This document shows positions 1-7,833 of a DNA stretch of 7,833 bases, one piece after another. This stretch comes from Anaerolineales bacterium. Its GTDB lineage: Bacteria; Chloroflexota; Anaerolineae; Anaerolineales; Villigracilaceae. The position numbers were made by a program, and so were the translations under genes. The stretch lies in the NCBI GenBank assembly GCA_025938055.1, contig JAICQC010000214.1:1-7833 (forward strand). Direction: 5' to 3'. Position 1 is the stretch's first letter. Every line of letters starts with the position of its first letter. Under the pieces are notes generated by a model. That model saw nothing but the letters and a program-made list of their open reading frames with translations, did no database searches and was not told where the DNA came from.

Positions 1-574
1 CGCATTCTCACGCTTCCGTTTCCGCGGCCGCCAGACGATGCTCAAAGCCATCCTGCTCATCCAGGTCTTCCCCGGCTTGCTGGCGCTGGTTGCCACGTTC
101 CTGATGATCTCGCAGATGGGTGACGTGATCCCATTCCTTGACCTGGATACCCACACCAGTTTGATCCTGGTCTACCTGGGCGGCGCGATGGGCATTAACA
201 TCTGGCTGATGAAGGGTTACCTCGACACGATCCCGCGCGAGATCGACGAGTCAGCCATGGTGGAAGGCGCTTCGGACTGGCAAATCTTTACAAGGCTGAT
301 TCTGCCCTTATTGCGTCCTATCCTAATTGTCATTCTGATCATTAACTATATTGGCACGTATGGAGAGTTTATCCTGGCGCGGGTGCTGCTAAGGAGCGCT
401 GAAACGTACACCTTGATGGTAGGCTTGCAGGTCTTCGCCGGGGCACAATTTAATCAGCGCTGGGGGGTATTTGCAGCTGGCGCACTGCTGGGCGCGCTTC
501 CCATTGTCGTCATTTATCTTCTGCTACAAGATCAGATTATAGGAGGGTTGACCCAGGGCGCGGTGAAAGGGTAG
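1..574 (+). CDS. ABC sugar transporter permease, MalG/GanQ type (5' end outside window)
   Basis: Inner-membrane permease subunit of a carbohydrate ABC importer; in this setting probably for galacto-oligosaccharides. The reading frame is open from base 2, before the first ATG (38), and the 12 upstream codons ([12 protein letters not shown]) match the conserved stretch just before a transmembrane helix in MalG, so the gene continues beyond the left edge. Numbering from the ATG at 38, hydrophobic helices are visible at about 2-25, 42-60, 94-115 and 145-165. The cytoplasmic EAA loop that docks on the ATPase is at about 68-94 ([12 protein letters not shown] followed by ILPLLRP). The C-terminus is a normal MalG-type end. 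It ends 20 nt before the galactanase gene, consistent with an operon. The family is certain; the substrate is inferred from the neighbours only. Confidence 0.93.
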   Translation, partial: AFSRFRFRGRQTMLKAILLIQVFPGLLALVATFLMISQMGDVIPFLDLDTHTSLILVYLGGAMGINIWLMKGYLDTIPREIDESAMVEGASDWQIFTRLILPLLRPILIVILIINYIGTYGEFILARVLLRSAETYTLMVGLQVFAGAQFNQRWGVFAAGALLGALPIVVIYLLLQDQIIGGLTQGAVKG

Positions 575-594
575 CAAAACAGTGCCGGAAAAAG

Positions 595-2256
595 ATGCTT
601 ATGAACCGAAAACGTTTCTCGATCGCGCTTACCGGGCTCCTGGCGATGTCCACTTTCGTCGCCGCCGCTTGCGGGGGAGCGAGTCCTACGGCAGCGCCCC
701 AGGTGACGGAGCCCCCGCCGACCGGAACACTGCCTGTCGAGCAGGCGGACCTTCCAACTGCTGAGCCTACTCGGACCATGACCCCCACAACGCAGGAATC
801 CGTCCCGTTGATCAATCCCGGCTTCGAAGATGGAGAAGCGGGCTGGACCCACTCTGGAGCCACCAAAGCGGTCAAGCTCGACGAGAATGGCTACTCTGGC
901 AATCTGCGTCTAACGCATCAAGCTGAGGTAGCGTATCAAGTCGAAACATCGCAAAGCGTTTCCGGGCTGGCAAACGGATGGTACACCCTGCGTGGCTGGG
1001 TCCGCTCAAGCGGCGGGCAAAATGAGGTCTATCTGGCTCTGCAGTGTGGAGGGGAAGAAACGCGCGTCCATGTGCCCTCCATGACACCTGGCTATCGCTG
1101 GCTGCATCTCGCGGTATCCAATGAAGTAACAGACGGTGCGTGCACGATCCGGCTGCATTCAGATGGTAACGCCGATACGTGGGCAAGCTTCGACGATATT
1201 GAGCTGGTACCCGGACAAACCGCTCTCTCCATCCTCGGGGCAGATATCTCGAGCCTGAAAAAGTCGGAAGACCTGGGCGGCGTATACCGAGATGAGAACG
1301 GCACACCAATGGACGCGCTGCAAATCTTAAGCGACCATGGGCTTAATTACGCTCGCCTGCGCGTCTGGGTGGACCCAGCCGATGGCTACCATAATAAGGA
1401 AAGAATTTTAGAGATGGCACTCCGCCTAAAGGAGCACGGCATCAAACTGTTGGTGGACTTCCATTACTCGGACAATTGGGCAGACCCCGGCAAGCAGATC
1501 AAGCCGGCAGCCTGGGCAAGTTACTCTTTTGAAGAGCTCAAACAGGCTCTCTACGATCATACGTTTGATTTATGCAACAGCCTGGTAGAACAGGGCACTC
1601 CGCCGGACATGGTGCAGGTGGGCAATGAGATCAACGCCGGCATGCTCTGGCCCGACGGGCACACTTACGACCCGCCGAACTGGGACAACCTGGCAGAGCT
1701 TCTCACGGCAGGGTACGAGGCGGTCAAGGCTTGCTCGCCAGAGACGCAGGTGATGCTGCACATCGCCGAAGGCGGCGATAACGAGCTGGCGCGCTGGTGG
1801 TTCGACAGCATCACGCGCAGAGATGTTCCCTTCGATGTGATCGGTATCTCCTACTACCCCTACTGGCACGGGAGTCTGGGAGAACTGCAATATAACCTGA
1901 ACGACATCACCGCCCGGTACGACAAGGACGTGATCGTGGTGGAAACGGCGTATGCCTTTACTGACCAAGATGATGATAACTATCCCAACATTGCCACACA
2001 GGAATTGATGAACCCGCACTACCCGTTCACGCCGGAAGGGCAGCGTGCAATGCTGCGAGATGTGATGGCGATCGTCCGGGCAGTGGACGGTGGTCGCGGG
2101 CTCGGCGTCTTCTACTGGGACGCCACCTGGACTGCGGTGGAAGGCAACGGCTGGGACAACACCAACCCCGAGTTTGGCAATGCCTGGGAGAACCAGGCTC
2201 TGTTCGACTTCGACGGCAAAGTGCTACCGGCGCTCGATGAATACCTGAATCCATAG
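595..2256 (+). CDS. Arabinogalactan endo-β-1,4-galactanase (GH53), predicted lipoprotein with N-terminal β-sandwich domain
   Basis: Endo-hydrolase of β-1,4-galactan, such as pectin side chains, acting outside the membrane. Of 553 residues, 1-25 form a lipoprotein-type signal peptide (NRKR, hydrophobic core, then VAAAC) with C26 as the likely lipid-anchored Cys; the lipobox is slightly non-standard, with Ala at -3. Residues 27-70 are a Pro/Thr/Glu-rich linker. Residues about 72-207 (starting INPGFEDGEAGW, ending SFDDIELVPG) look like a jelly-roll carbohydrate-binding module, possibly CBM61, which is known attached to a Thermotoga GH53; the family number is tentative. The GH53 barrel spans about 212-553, with acid/base E345 in QVGNEINAG, nucleophile E450 in VIVVETAY, and the signature ARLRVWVDP at 253-261. 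A second ATG at 601 is also possible. A weak GGA at 587-589 serves either start. The GH42 gene follows, making a galactan-to-galactose pair. Confidence 0.95.
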   Translation: MLMNRKRFSIALTGLLAMSTFVAAACGGASPTAAPQVTEPPPTGTLPVEQADLPTAEPTRTMTPTTQESVPLINPGFEDGEAGWTHSGATKAVKLDENGYSGNLRLTHQAEVAYQVETSQSVSGLANGWYTLRGWVRSSGGQNEVYLALQCGGEETRVHVPSMTPGYRWLHLAVSNEVTDGACTIRLHSDGNADTWASFDDIELVPGQTALSILGADISSLKKSEDLGGVYRDENGTPMDALQILSDHGLNYARLRVWVDPADGYHNKERILEMALRLKEHGIKLLVDFHYSDNWADPGKQIKPAAWASYSFEELKQALYDHTFDLCNSLVEQGTPPDMVQVGNEINAGMLWPDGHTYDPPNWDNLAELLTAGYEAVKACSPETQVMLHIAEGGDNELARWWFDSITRRDVPFDVIGISYYPYWHGSLGELQYNLNDITARYDKDVIVVETAYAFTDQDDDNYPNIATQELMNPHYPFTPEGQRAMLRDVMAIVRAVDGGRGLGVFYWDATWTAVEGNGWDNTNPEFGNAWENQALFDFDGKVLPALDEYLNP

Positions 2257-2276
2257 AAGAATGTTGGCTGACGTTT

Positions 2277-2280
2277 GGAG
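2277..2280 (+). promoter_or_regulatory. Likely Shine-Dalgarno for the GH42 gene
   Basis: GGAG lies 4 nt before the ATG at 2285. The earlier in-frame ATG at 2261 has only AGAAGA immediately before it. Together with the usual family N-terminus (a few residues before YGGDYNP), this favours 2285 as the start. The spacing is a little short. Confidence 0.45.
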
Positions 2281-2284
2281 ACCC

Positions 2285-4285
2285 ATGAATTTTCCTCACA
2301 TGATCTACGGCGGTGACTATAATCCCGACCAATGGACCCCTGAAACCTGGCAGGAAGATGCGCGCCTGATGCAGGAGGCAAGTGTCAACCTCGTCTCACT
2401 GGGTATTTTCTCCTGGACCAAACTAGAACCTCAGCCTGGCGTCTTCGACTTTGAATGGCTCGACCAGCTGATGGACTTGCTGCACGCGCACGGCATCAGC
2501 GTTAATCTTGCGACACCGACCGCCGCTCCGCCCGCCTGGCTAGTGCACCAGCATCCTGAGATCCTTCCCGTCACCGCCGATGGGACGATATTGTGGCACG
2601 GCTCGCGGCGGCATTACTGCCCGCATAGTCCTGTCTATCACGAATACGTCGTCCGGCTCGTGCACAAACTGGCAGAACGGTATGCCAATCATCCCGCCCT
2701 TGTCATGTGGCACGTGGACAATGAGTATGCCTGCCACGTCACCGAGTGTTTCTGCGATGCATCAGTCGCCGCCTTTCGCGAATGGCTGAAAAAGAGGTTT
2801 GGCTCGCTCGATGCATTGAACAAAGCCTGGGGTACCGCCTTTTGGAGCCAAAGCTATGGCGACTGGGAAGAGATCCATCCACCGCGGGCAGCACCCACCT
2901 TCATCAACCCGTCACAGCAGTTGGACTGGGCACGCTTCAACTCGGACTCGTGGATCGCCTGTTTCGACGAGCAGAAAGCCATCCTGCGCGAGCTCCCTCC
3001 CAATATACCGGTGACGACCAATTTCATGGGATTCCATAAACCGATCGACTACTGGGGGCTCGCCGCACGTGAAGATGTCGTTGCCAACGACAACTATCCC
3101 GATACATCCGACCGGGATTGGATGGTGTACTCAGGCATGGTCTGCGACCTGATGCGTTCCTTAGGAAATAGCCGCCCGTGGATCTTGATGGAGCAAGCCC
3201 CCACCCACGTGAACTGGCGGCAGCGGAACGCGACCAAGCGTCCAGGCGTGATGCGCCTTTGCAGTTATCAAGCCGTAGCGCGCGGCGCGGACGGAATCAT
3301 GTTCTTCCAGTGGCGCGCCTCCAAAGCGGGCGCTGAAAAATTCCACAGCGCAATGGTGCCTCATGTTGGTACCGATTCGAGAGTCTGGCGCGAGGTGAAA
3401 AGCCTGGGCGCGGAGTTGCGCAGGCTAGAAAGCGTCCGCTCGAGCCAGGTACAGGCGGAGGCAGCGATCCTGATCGATTGGGAAAGCTGGTGGGCGCTGG
3501 AGTTGCCCGGGAAGCCTTCCAACGACCTGCGGATGATATCGCAGGTAATGACCTATTACGCGCCACTCTTCAAACGCAACATCTCAATCGATTTTGCTCA
3601 TCCTGAGTCCGACCTTTCGCGCTACAAGCTTGTCGTTGCTCCAAATCTGTATCTGGTAGATGATCATGCCGTTGAAAATATCCACCGCTACGTTGAGAAT
3701 GGAGGCAATCTGGTCATGTCATTCTTCAGCGGCATCGTGGATGAGAACGATCATGTACGCCTGGGCGGATATCCGGCTCCCTTCCGCGAGCTGCTCGGGC
3801 TGGTCATTGAAGAACACATACCCTTTGCGGAAACACAATCCAATACATTCTGCACAAATGATGGTCGTCAATTTGCATGCTCTCTCTGGGGCGAGGTGAT
3901 TCTTTTGAAAACCGCGCAGGCAATCGCAACCTTTGAGCAGGATTACTACGCAGGAGGTCCGGCTGTTACGCGTAATCAATACGGAAAGGGAACAGCCTTT
4001 TACGTGGGAACCCTCCCTGATTCAAGCGGCATGGATTGGCTGACAGCAGAGGTCTGCACGTCGGCAGGTATTAAACCTACCGTGAATCATGCGCCGCACG
4101 GTGTGGAACTCGTGCGCCGTACCAACAGCAAGGAGAGTTGGCTTTTTGTGCTGAACCACTCCGGCAATGAAGTAACCATCCCACTCGACCAGCCAGGCTA
4201 TGACATGTTGAGCAATACGAAGCTGGAGAAATCCCTGCACCTTGGACCCATGCAGGTTGCGATCATTCAACAGCCTGCCAGATAG
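2285..4285 (+). CDS. β-galactosidase, GH42, cytoplasmic
   Basis: Hydrolyses terminal β-galactosides, here probably galacto-oligosaccharides made by the upstream GH53 enzyme and imported by the ABC transporter. The protein is 666 aa, normal for GH42, with no signal peptide. The N-terminal barrel (about 5-380) carries the start motif MIYGGDYNPDQW, acid/base E147 in MWHVDNEYACH, nucleophile E303 in WILMEQAPTHVNW, and the conserved FFQWRAS near 340. The middle trimerisation-type domain (about 390-595) contains IDWESWW and the GGNLVMSFFSGIVDEND segment. A small C-terminal β-domain covers about 600-666. Zinc-cluster Cys are at C112, C155 and C157, but the expected fourth Cys is Ser at 160 (CFCDAS). 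An alternative start at 2261 adds 8 residues (MLADVWRP) and would leave only 4 nt after the galactanase stop; 2285 was preferred for its GGAG and family length. The family call is certain. Confidence 0.95.
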   Translation: MNFPHMIYGGDYNPDQWTPETWQEDARLMQEASVNLVSLGIFSWTKLEPQPGVFDFEWLDQLMDLLHAHGISVNLATPTAAPPAWLVHQHPEILPVTADGTILWHGSRRHYCPHSPVYHEYVVRLVHKLAERYANHPALVMWHVDNEYACHVTECFCDASVAAFREWLKKRFGSLDALNKAWGTAFWSQSYGDWEEIHPPRAAPTFINPSQQLDWARFNSDSWIACFDEQKAILRELPPNIPVTTNFMGFHKPIDYWGLAAREDVVANDNYPDTSDRDWMVYSGMVCDLMRSLGNSRPWILMEQAPTHVNWRQRNATKRPGVMRLCSYQAVARGADGIMFFQWRASKAGAEKFHSAMVPHVGTDSRVWREVKSLGAELRRLESVRSSQVQAEAAILIDWESWWALELPGKPSNDLRMISQVMTYYAPLFKRNISIDFAHPESDLSRYKLVVAPNLYLVDDHAVENIHRYVENGGNLVMSFFSGIVDENDHVRLGGYPAPFRELLGLVIEEHIPFAETQSNTFCTNDGRQFACSLWGEVILLKTAQAIATFEQDYYAGGPAVTRNQYGKGTAFYVGTLPDSSGMDWLTAEVCTSAGIKPTVNHAPHGVELVRRTNSKESWLFVLNHSGNEVTIPLDQPGYDMLSNTKLEKSLHLGPMQVAIIQQPAR

Positions 4286-4317
4286 ACTGACCGTTACCAA
4301 CTTTTGATTGATACTTT

Positions 4318-4344
4318 AGGAGTAGACATATGTTCAAACAGTAA
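4318..4344 (+). promoter_or_regulatory. Orphan ribosome binding site with a four-codon ORF, possible relic of a lost gene start
   Basis: AGGAG at 4318-4322 is followed after 7 nt by an ATG at 4330, an ideal translation start, but the frame reads only MFKQ before TAA. It lies 33 nt downstream of the GH42 stop, just where the next gene of the galactan operon would begin. Reading on past the stop gives no recognisable protein. It may be a gene start left after a deletion or rearrangement, or chance. The rest of the convergent gap 4286-4404 shows no clear stem-loop with a U tract for either operon. Confidence 0.3.
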
Positions 4345-4404
4345 ATCCTTATGGTTGATTTGTGTCCGGAAAAACAGTCGGTTCTTCGTCAGATGAGCAC
4401 AGCC

Positions 4405-5993
<1,589 letters not shown>

Positions 5994-5997
5994 ACGA

Positions 5998-6004
5998 TTT
6001 CCTT
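5998..6004 (-). promoter_or_regulatory. Shine-Dalgarno of the CHMI-like gene
   Basis: On the minus strand AAGGAAA sits 4-5 nt before the ATG at 5993, filling most of the 11-nt gap after the dioxygenase stop. It supports this ATG as the start and independent ribosome loading within the operon. Confidence 0.6.
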
Positions 6005-6961
6005 TTATTCCACGGGCGGTGTGCCGTGCTTATGAAACGACTCGATGGTCTTCAATCCCCATGCCTGTCCCTTCTTTCGTTCTGCCTCATTCCACACAAT
6101 TGGCTTCCAATCCGGCGCGAGGATGAGGCGCGCGCCGGCATTGGCAATTTCAAAACGATTGCCACCCGGTTCATACACGTATAAGAAGAACGTCTGCTGG
6201 ATGGCGTGTTTATGCGGACCCGTTTCGATGAAAACGCCATGCTCCAGACAAATATCTGCTGCGCGTAAGATCGCTTCACGGTTGTCTACGGCATAAGTGA
6301 AGTGGTGCAAGCGTCCATTTGCCCCGTAGGCATCCTCAGCGATGGCGACATCGTACGATTTGTTTGTAAAGGTCACCCACGCTCCCTTCTCGGAGCCGTC
6401 GTCATAAATGACTTGTTCCGTCAAGCGACCGCCAAGACACTCTTCCAGGAAGCTTCGAGTGGCGCTCACATCTGCCGCGAGAAGGTTGATATGATCCAAC
6501 CGACGCAAGCCCACACCACGGTCAGAAAACCGGGACGCCTGATTCTTCAACGCAGGCTTTAACTCCGCTGGAGCCTGATACCATTCCGTCTCGTAATAGA
6601 TCTCCATGTTGTGTTTATCAGGGCCGGTGAAACAATACGCAGGGCCATGCCCGACGTTGTCCTCCTTCCAGCCTTTGCCCAAGCCTGATTTCTCAATGGC
6701 TTCCACACGCCGCTGCAATGCCTGTGGGCCCGTCGCGCGAAACGCATAATGACCCAGCCCTGGTTTTTCGGAGGCGGTTAACTGCAAGGAGTGATGTTCA
6801 TAGTCGTCCCAACCGCGCAGAAAGACAGAGTCCCCCTCACGTCCGCTCTCGTACATCCCCATCACATCGACAAAAAAGCGTGTGGTTTCCTCAAGCTTCG
6901 GGGTTAGCAATTCAAGATGACCGAGATGCGCAATATCATGGATGGGTTCTTTTTGTTCCAT
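6005..6961 (-). CDS. Type I extradiol ring-cleavage dioxygenase, two VOC domains (catechol 2,3-dioxygenase-like)
   Basis: Non-haem Fe(II) (or Mn) dioxygenase opening a catecholic ring next to the hydroxyls. Of 318 residues, VOC module 1 covers about 11-125 and VOC module 2 about 152-275. The C-terminal metal ligands are H157 (RRLDHINLL), H220 (GRLHHFTYAV) and E271 (GGNRFEIAN), matching XylE H153, H214 and E265. Y261 in FLYVYEPGGNR matches XylE Y255. The position of XylE H199/HPCD H200 is Tyr203 (NKSYDVAI). Module 1 also keeps H15, H71 and E120 in equivalent places. The C-terminal GPHKHAIQQTFFLYVYEPGG block and the closing KPIVWNEAERKKGQAWG resemble Bacillus-type enzymes annotated as catechol 2,3-dioxygenase. 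Substrate is uncertain: protocatechuate or gallate is favoured by PobA, CHA aldolase and OMA hydratase neighbours, but catechol or homoprotocatechuate cannot be excluded. Its ATG lies 2 nt after the aldolase stop, with AGGA upstream. Confidence 0.9.
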   Translation of the reverse strand: MEQKEPIHDIAHLGHLELLTPKLEETTRFFVDVMGMYESGREGDSVFLRGWDDYEHHSLQLTASEKPGLGHYAFRATGPQALQRRVEAIEKSGLGKGWKEDNVGHGPAYCFTGPDKHNMEIYYETEWYQAPAELKPALKNQASRFSDRGVGLRRLDHINLLAADVSATRSFLEECLGGRLTEQVIYDDGSEKGAWVTFTNKSYDVAIAEDAYGANGRLHHFTYAVDNREAILRAADICLEHGVFIETGPHKHAIQQTFFLYVYEPGGNRFEIANAGARLILAPDWKPIVWNEAERKKGQAWGLKTIESFHKHGTPPVE

Positions 6962-6963
6962 GT

Positions 6964-7593
6964 TTATTTCATCCTTTCGACGATCTGACGAAGTCCGTGG
7001 AGGTCATACGAGGTTTCACCCGACAGAAGTTTTTCGCGTAAAGCCTCTTCGCGCCGCAAGCGTTCTTCGGAGGCTTTCAATACCTCTTCGGCGCGTTCGC
7101 GTTGGACACAAACCGCGCCGTCAGCATCCAGTACAAGGATGTCACCGGGTGCGATTTGTGTTCCGCTAACTGTGACTGTCGTGTTGAGTTCGCCGATCTT
7201 CGTCTTGGTTGCACCTCTCACGCGGATGAAATGACTCCAGATGGGCAAACCCAGCTCAACCAATTCATTCACATCCCGAACCGAGGCATCCACCAGAATC
7301 CCCGCCGCTCCTCTGACCTTGACCTGAGTCGCCAACAATTCGCCGATCAGTGCGACCGGAGAGGGTTCAGGCATGCTTAACACCAACACCTCTCCAGGCT
7401 GAATCTGTTCGATGATGGCATGTACCATCAAGTTATCATCCTGACCACATAAGGCAGTGCGGGCAGGACCCGCCACATGGCTGTTGGCTATGATTTGAAT
7501 GAGCGGAATATCGATCAACCCTTCACGCCCCGAGGCTTCATAGACCGTTGCCACGCCGAGTTCACTTAAGCGAGTGATGTCATTGGCGTTCAT
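6964..7593 (-). CDS. RraA-fold class II aldolase, likely 4-carboxy-4-hydroxy-2-oxoadipate aldolase (LigK/GalC-like)
   Basis: Probably splits 4-carboxy-4-hydroxy-2-oxoadipate into pyruvate and oxaloacetate, the last step of protocatechuate 4,5-cleavage and gallate degradation; family members also decarboxylate oxaloacetate. Of 209 residues, the core signature is GELLATQVKVRGAAGILVD (84-102) followed by the R106-D107 pair (SVRDVNEL), matching the catalytic Arg and metal-site Asp of HMG/CHA aldolases. The AGPARTALC segment (41-49) and the VRGATK segment (125-130) are also typical. The Glu/Arg-rich helical tail at about 166-192 is seen in aldolase members and goes beyond minimal RraA, which argues against a plain RNase E regulator. 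The ATG at 7593 overlaps the upstream gene's TGA as ATGA, so it is preferred over the GTG at 7611, which lies inside the upstream gene. Related RraA-like proteins of unknown substrate exist, so the exact activity is moderately sure. Confidence 0.85.
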   Translation of the reverse strand: MNANDITRLSELGVATVYEASGREGLIDIPLIQIIANSHVAGPARTALCGQDDNLMVHAIIEQIQPGEVLVLSMPEPSPVALIGELLATQVKVRGAAGILVDASVRDVNELVELGLPIWSHFIRVRGATKTKIGELNTTVTVSGTQIAPGDILVLDADGAVCVQRERAEEVLKASEERLRREEALREKLLSGETSYDLHGLRQIVERMK

Positions 7594-7833
7594 AAGCTTG
7601 TCACCACCCACGGCAATGTCCGAAAGTGCGCTTCTGCAAACTTGATGTCCGCATTGCCAGAGATCCTGCGTGCATGGTTGGCGCGTCGCGTCGCGAGTTC
7701 GCTGTAATACTTGTGCAAATAACTCTGTGCTTTCATCGCATCCATCGCCTTGGTCTTTTTTTCCATGACAGGTGTGATGTCGACGAACGTGTTGGGTTTG
7801 AAATCGCAGAGCTCGGGTTGGTGGGGCTCGAAG
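7590..7833 (-). CDS. PIG-L family protein, C-terminal part; likely 4-oxalomesaconate hydratase (GalB-like), cut by window edge
   Basis: An 80-codon open frame enters from the right edge (first full codon at 7832) and ends at TGA 7592-7590. It has no start in the window. It begins FEPHQPELCDFKPNTFVDIT, closely like the C-terminal region of Pseudomonas GalB (recalled as FEPHQPEQCEWRPDTFLDIT), then VMEKKTKAMDAM, HKYYSELATRRA and FRTLPWVVTSL. GalB is a Zn-dependent PIG-L-fold enzyme that hydrates 4-oxalomesaconate to 4-carboxy-4-hydroxy-2-oxoadipate, exactly the substrate of the aldolase encoded next. The 4-nt ATGA overlap with that aldolase indicates translational coupling and supports a joint role. 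The N-terminal Zn motif (HxxD) lies outside the window, so other PIG-L activities such as N-acetylglucosaminyl deacetylase cannot be formally excluded. Confidence 0.85.
   Translation of the reverse strand, partial: FEPHQPELCDFKPNTFVDITPVMEKKTKAMDAMKAQSYLHKYYSELATRRANHARRISGNADIKFAEAHFRTLPWVVTSL

Noticed and set aside
541..547. AGGAGGG as a ribosome binding site
   Set aside because: It lies inside the permease coding sequence and is too far (about 48 nt) from the galactanase ATG to serve it.
872..2019. Long minus-strand frames (872-1309, 1570-2019) opposite the galactanase gene
   Set aside because: They lie antisense to a gene with clear GH53 catalytic motifs; their translations show no recognisable domain.
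4345..4404. Intrinsic terminator in the convergent gap
   Set aside because: Only a 3-bp CCG/CGG pairing was found, with no stable stem or T run.
6964..7593. RraA regulator of RNase E
   Set aside because: The R-D catalytic pair, Glu/Arg-rich C-terminal tail and operon context with a GalB-like gene fit the HMG/CHA aldolase branch better.
7594..7611. GTG at 7611 as the aldolase start
   Set aside because: It lies inside the upstream PIG-L gene, whereas the ATG at 7593 forms a classic 4-nt ATGA overlap and gives the usual N-terminus.

Overview
The window holds two unrelated catabolic modules facing each other. The left half (1-4285, + strand) is the tail of a β-1,4-galactan utilisation operon. 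The right half (4405-7833, - strand) is the tail of an aromatic-ring degradation operon. Only about 120 bp separate them. The likely host is a bacterium from a plant-matter-degrading community. The galactanase is a predicted lipoprotein with a long Pro/Thr/Glu-rich linker after the lipid-anchor Cys, a style common in Chloroflexota (Anaerolineae-like) solute-binding and hydrolase lipoproteins. This taxonomic guess is an inference from style and gene mix only; there is no marker gene in the window.

Left module: (1) the 3' part of a MalG/GanQ-type ABC sugar permease with its EAA loop; (2) a lipid-anchored endo-β-1,4-galactanase (GH53) with an N-terminal β-sandwich carbohydrate-binding-like domain; (3) a cytoplasmic GH42 β-galactosidase. 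The logic is that galactan is cut outside the membrane by the anchored GH53 enzyme, galacto-oligosaccharides enter through the ABC transporter, and GH42 releases galactose inside. Gene gaps are about 20-30 bp, consistent with one transcript starting upstream of the window.

Right module, in transcription order from the right edge: the 3' end of a PIG-L-family protein resembling 4-oxalomesaconate hydratase (GalB), cut by the window edge; an RraA-fold class II aldolase resembling 4-carboxy-4-hydroxy-2-oxoadipate (CHA) aldolase (LigK/GalC); a two-domain VOC (type I) extradiol dioxygenase; a Pro-1 tautomerase of the 5-carboxymethyl-2-hydroxymuconate isomerase (CHMI/HpaF) family; and 4-hydroxybenzoate 3-hydroxylase (PobA). 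Genes overlap by 4 nt or sit 2-17 nt apart, so this is a tight operon whose promoter lies beyond the right edge. PobA makes protocatechuate. The hydratase and aldolase belong to the lower protocatechuate 4,5-cleavage/gallate pathway. The dioxygenase and tautomerase, however, come from families normally seen in catechol/homoprotocatechuate meta-cleavage.

The most interesting point is this mixture. A type I extradiol enzyme and a CHMI-type tautomerase sit where the LigAB/GalA-type dioxygenase and GalD-type tautomerase would be expected, which suggests a non-canonical protocatechuate or gallate meta-cleavage route. The dioxygenase has a Tyr where XylE/HPCD enzymes have their second-sphere catalytic His, and its N-terminal VOC module keeps a His/His/Glu pattern. 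No RNA genes, mobile elements, CRISPR arrays or clear intrinsic terminators were seen.
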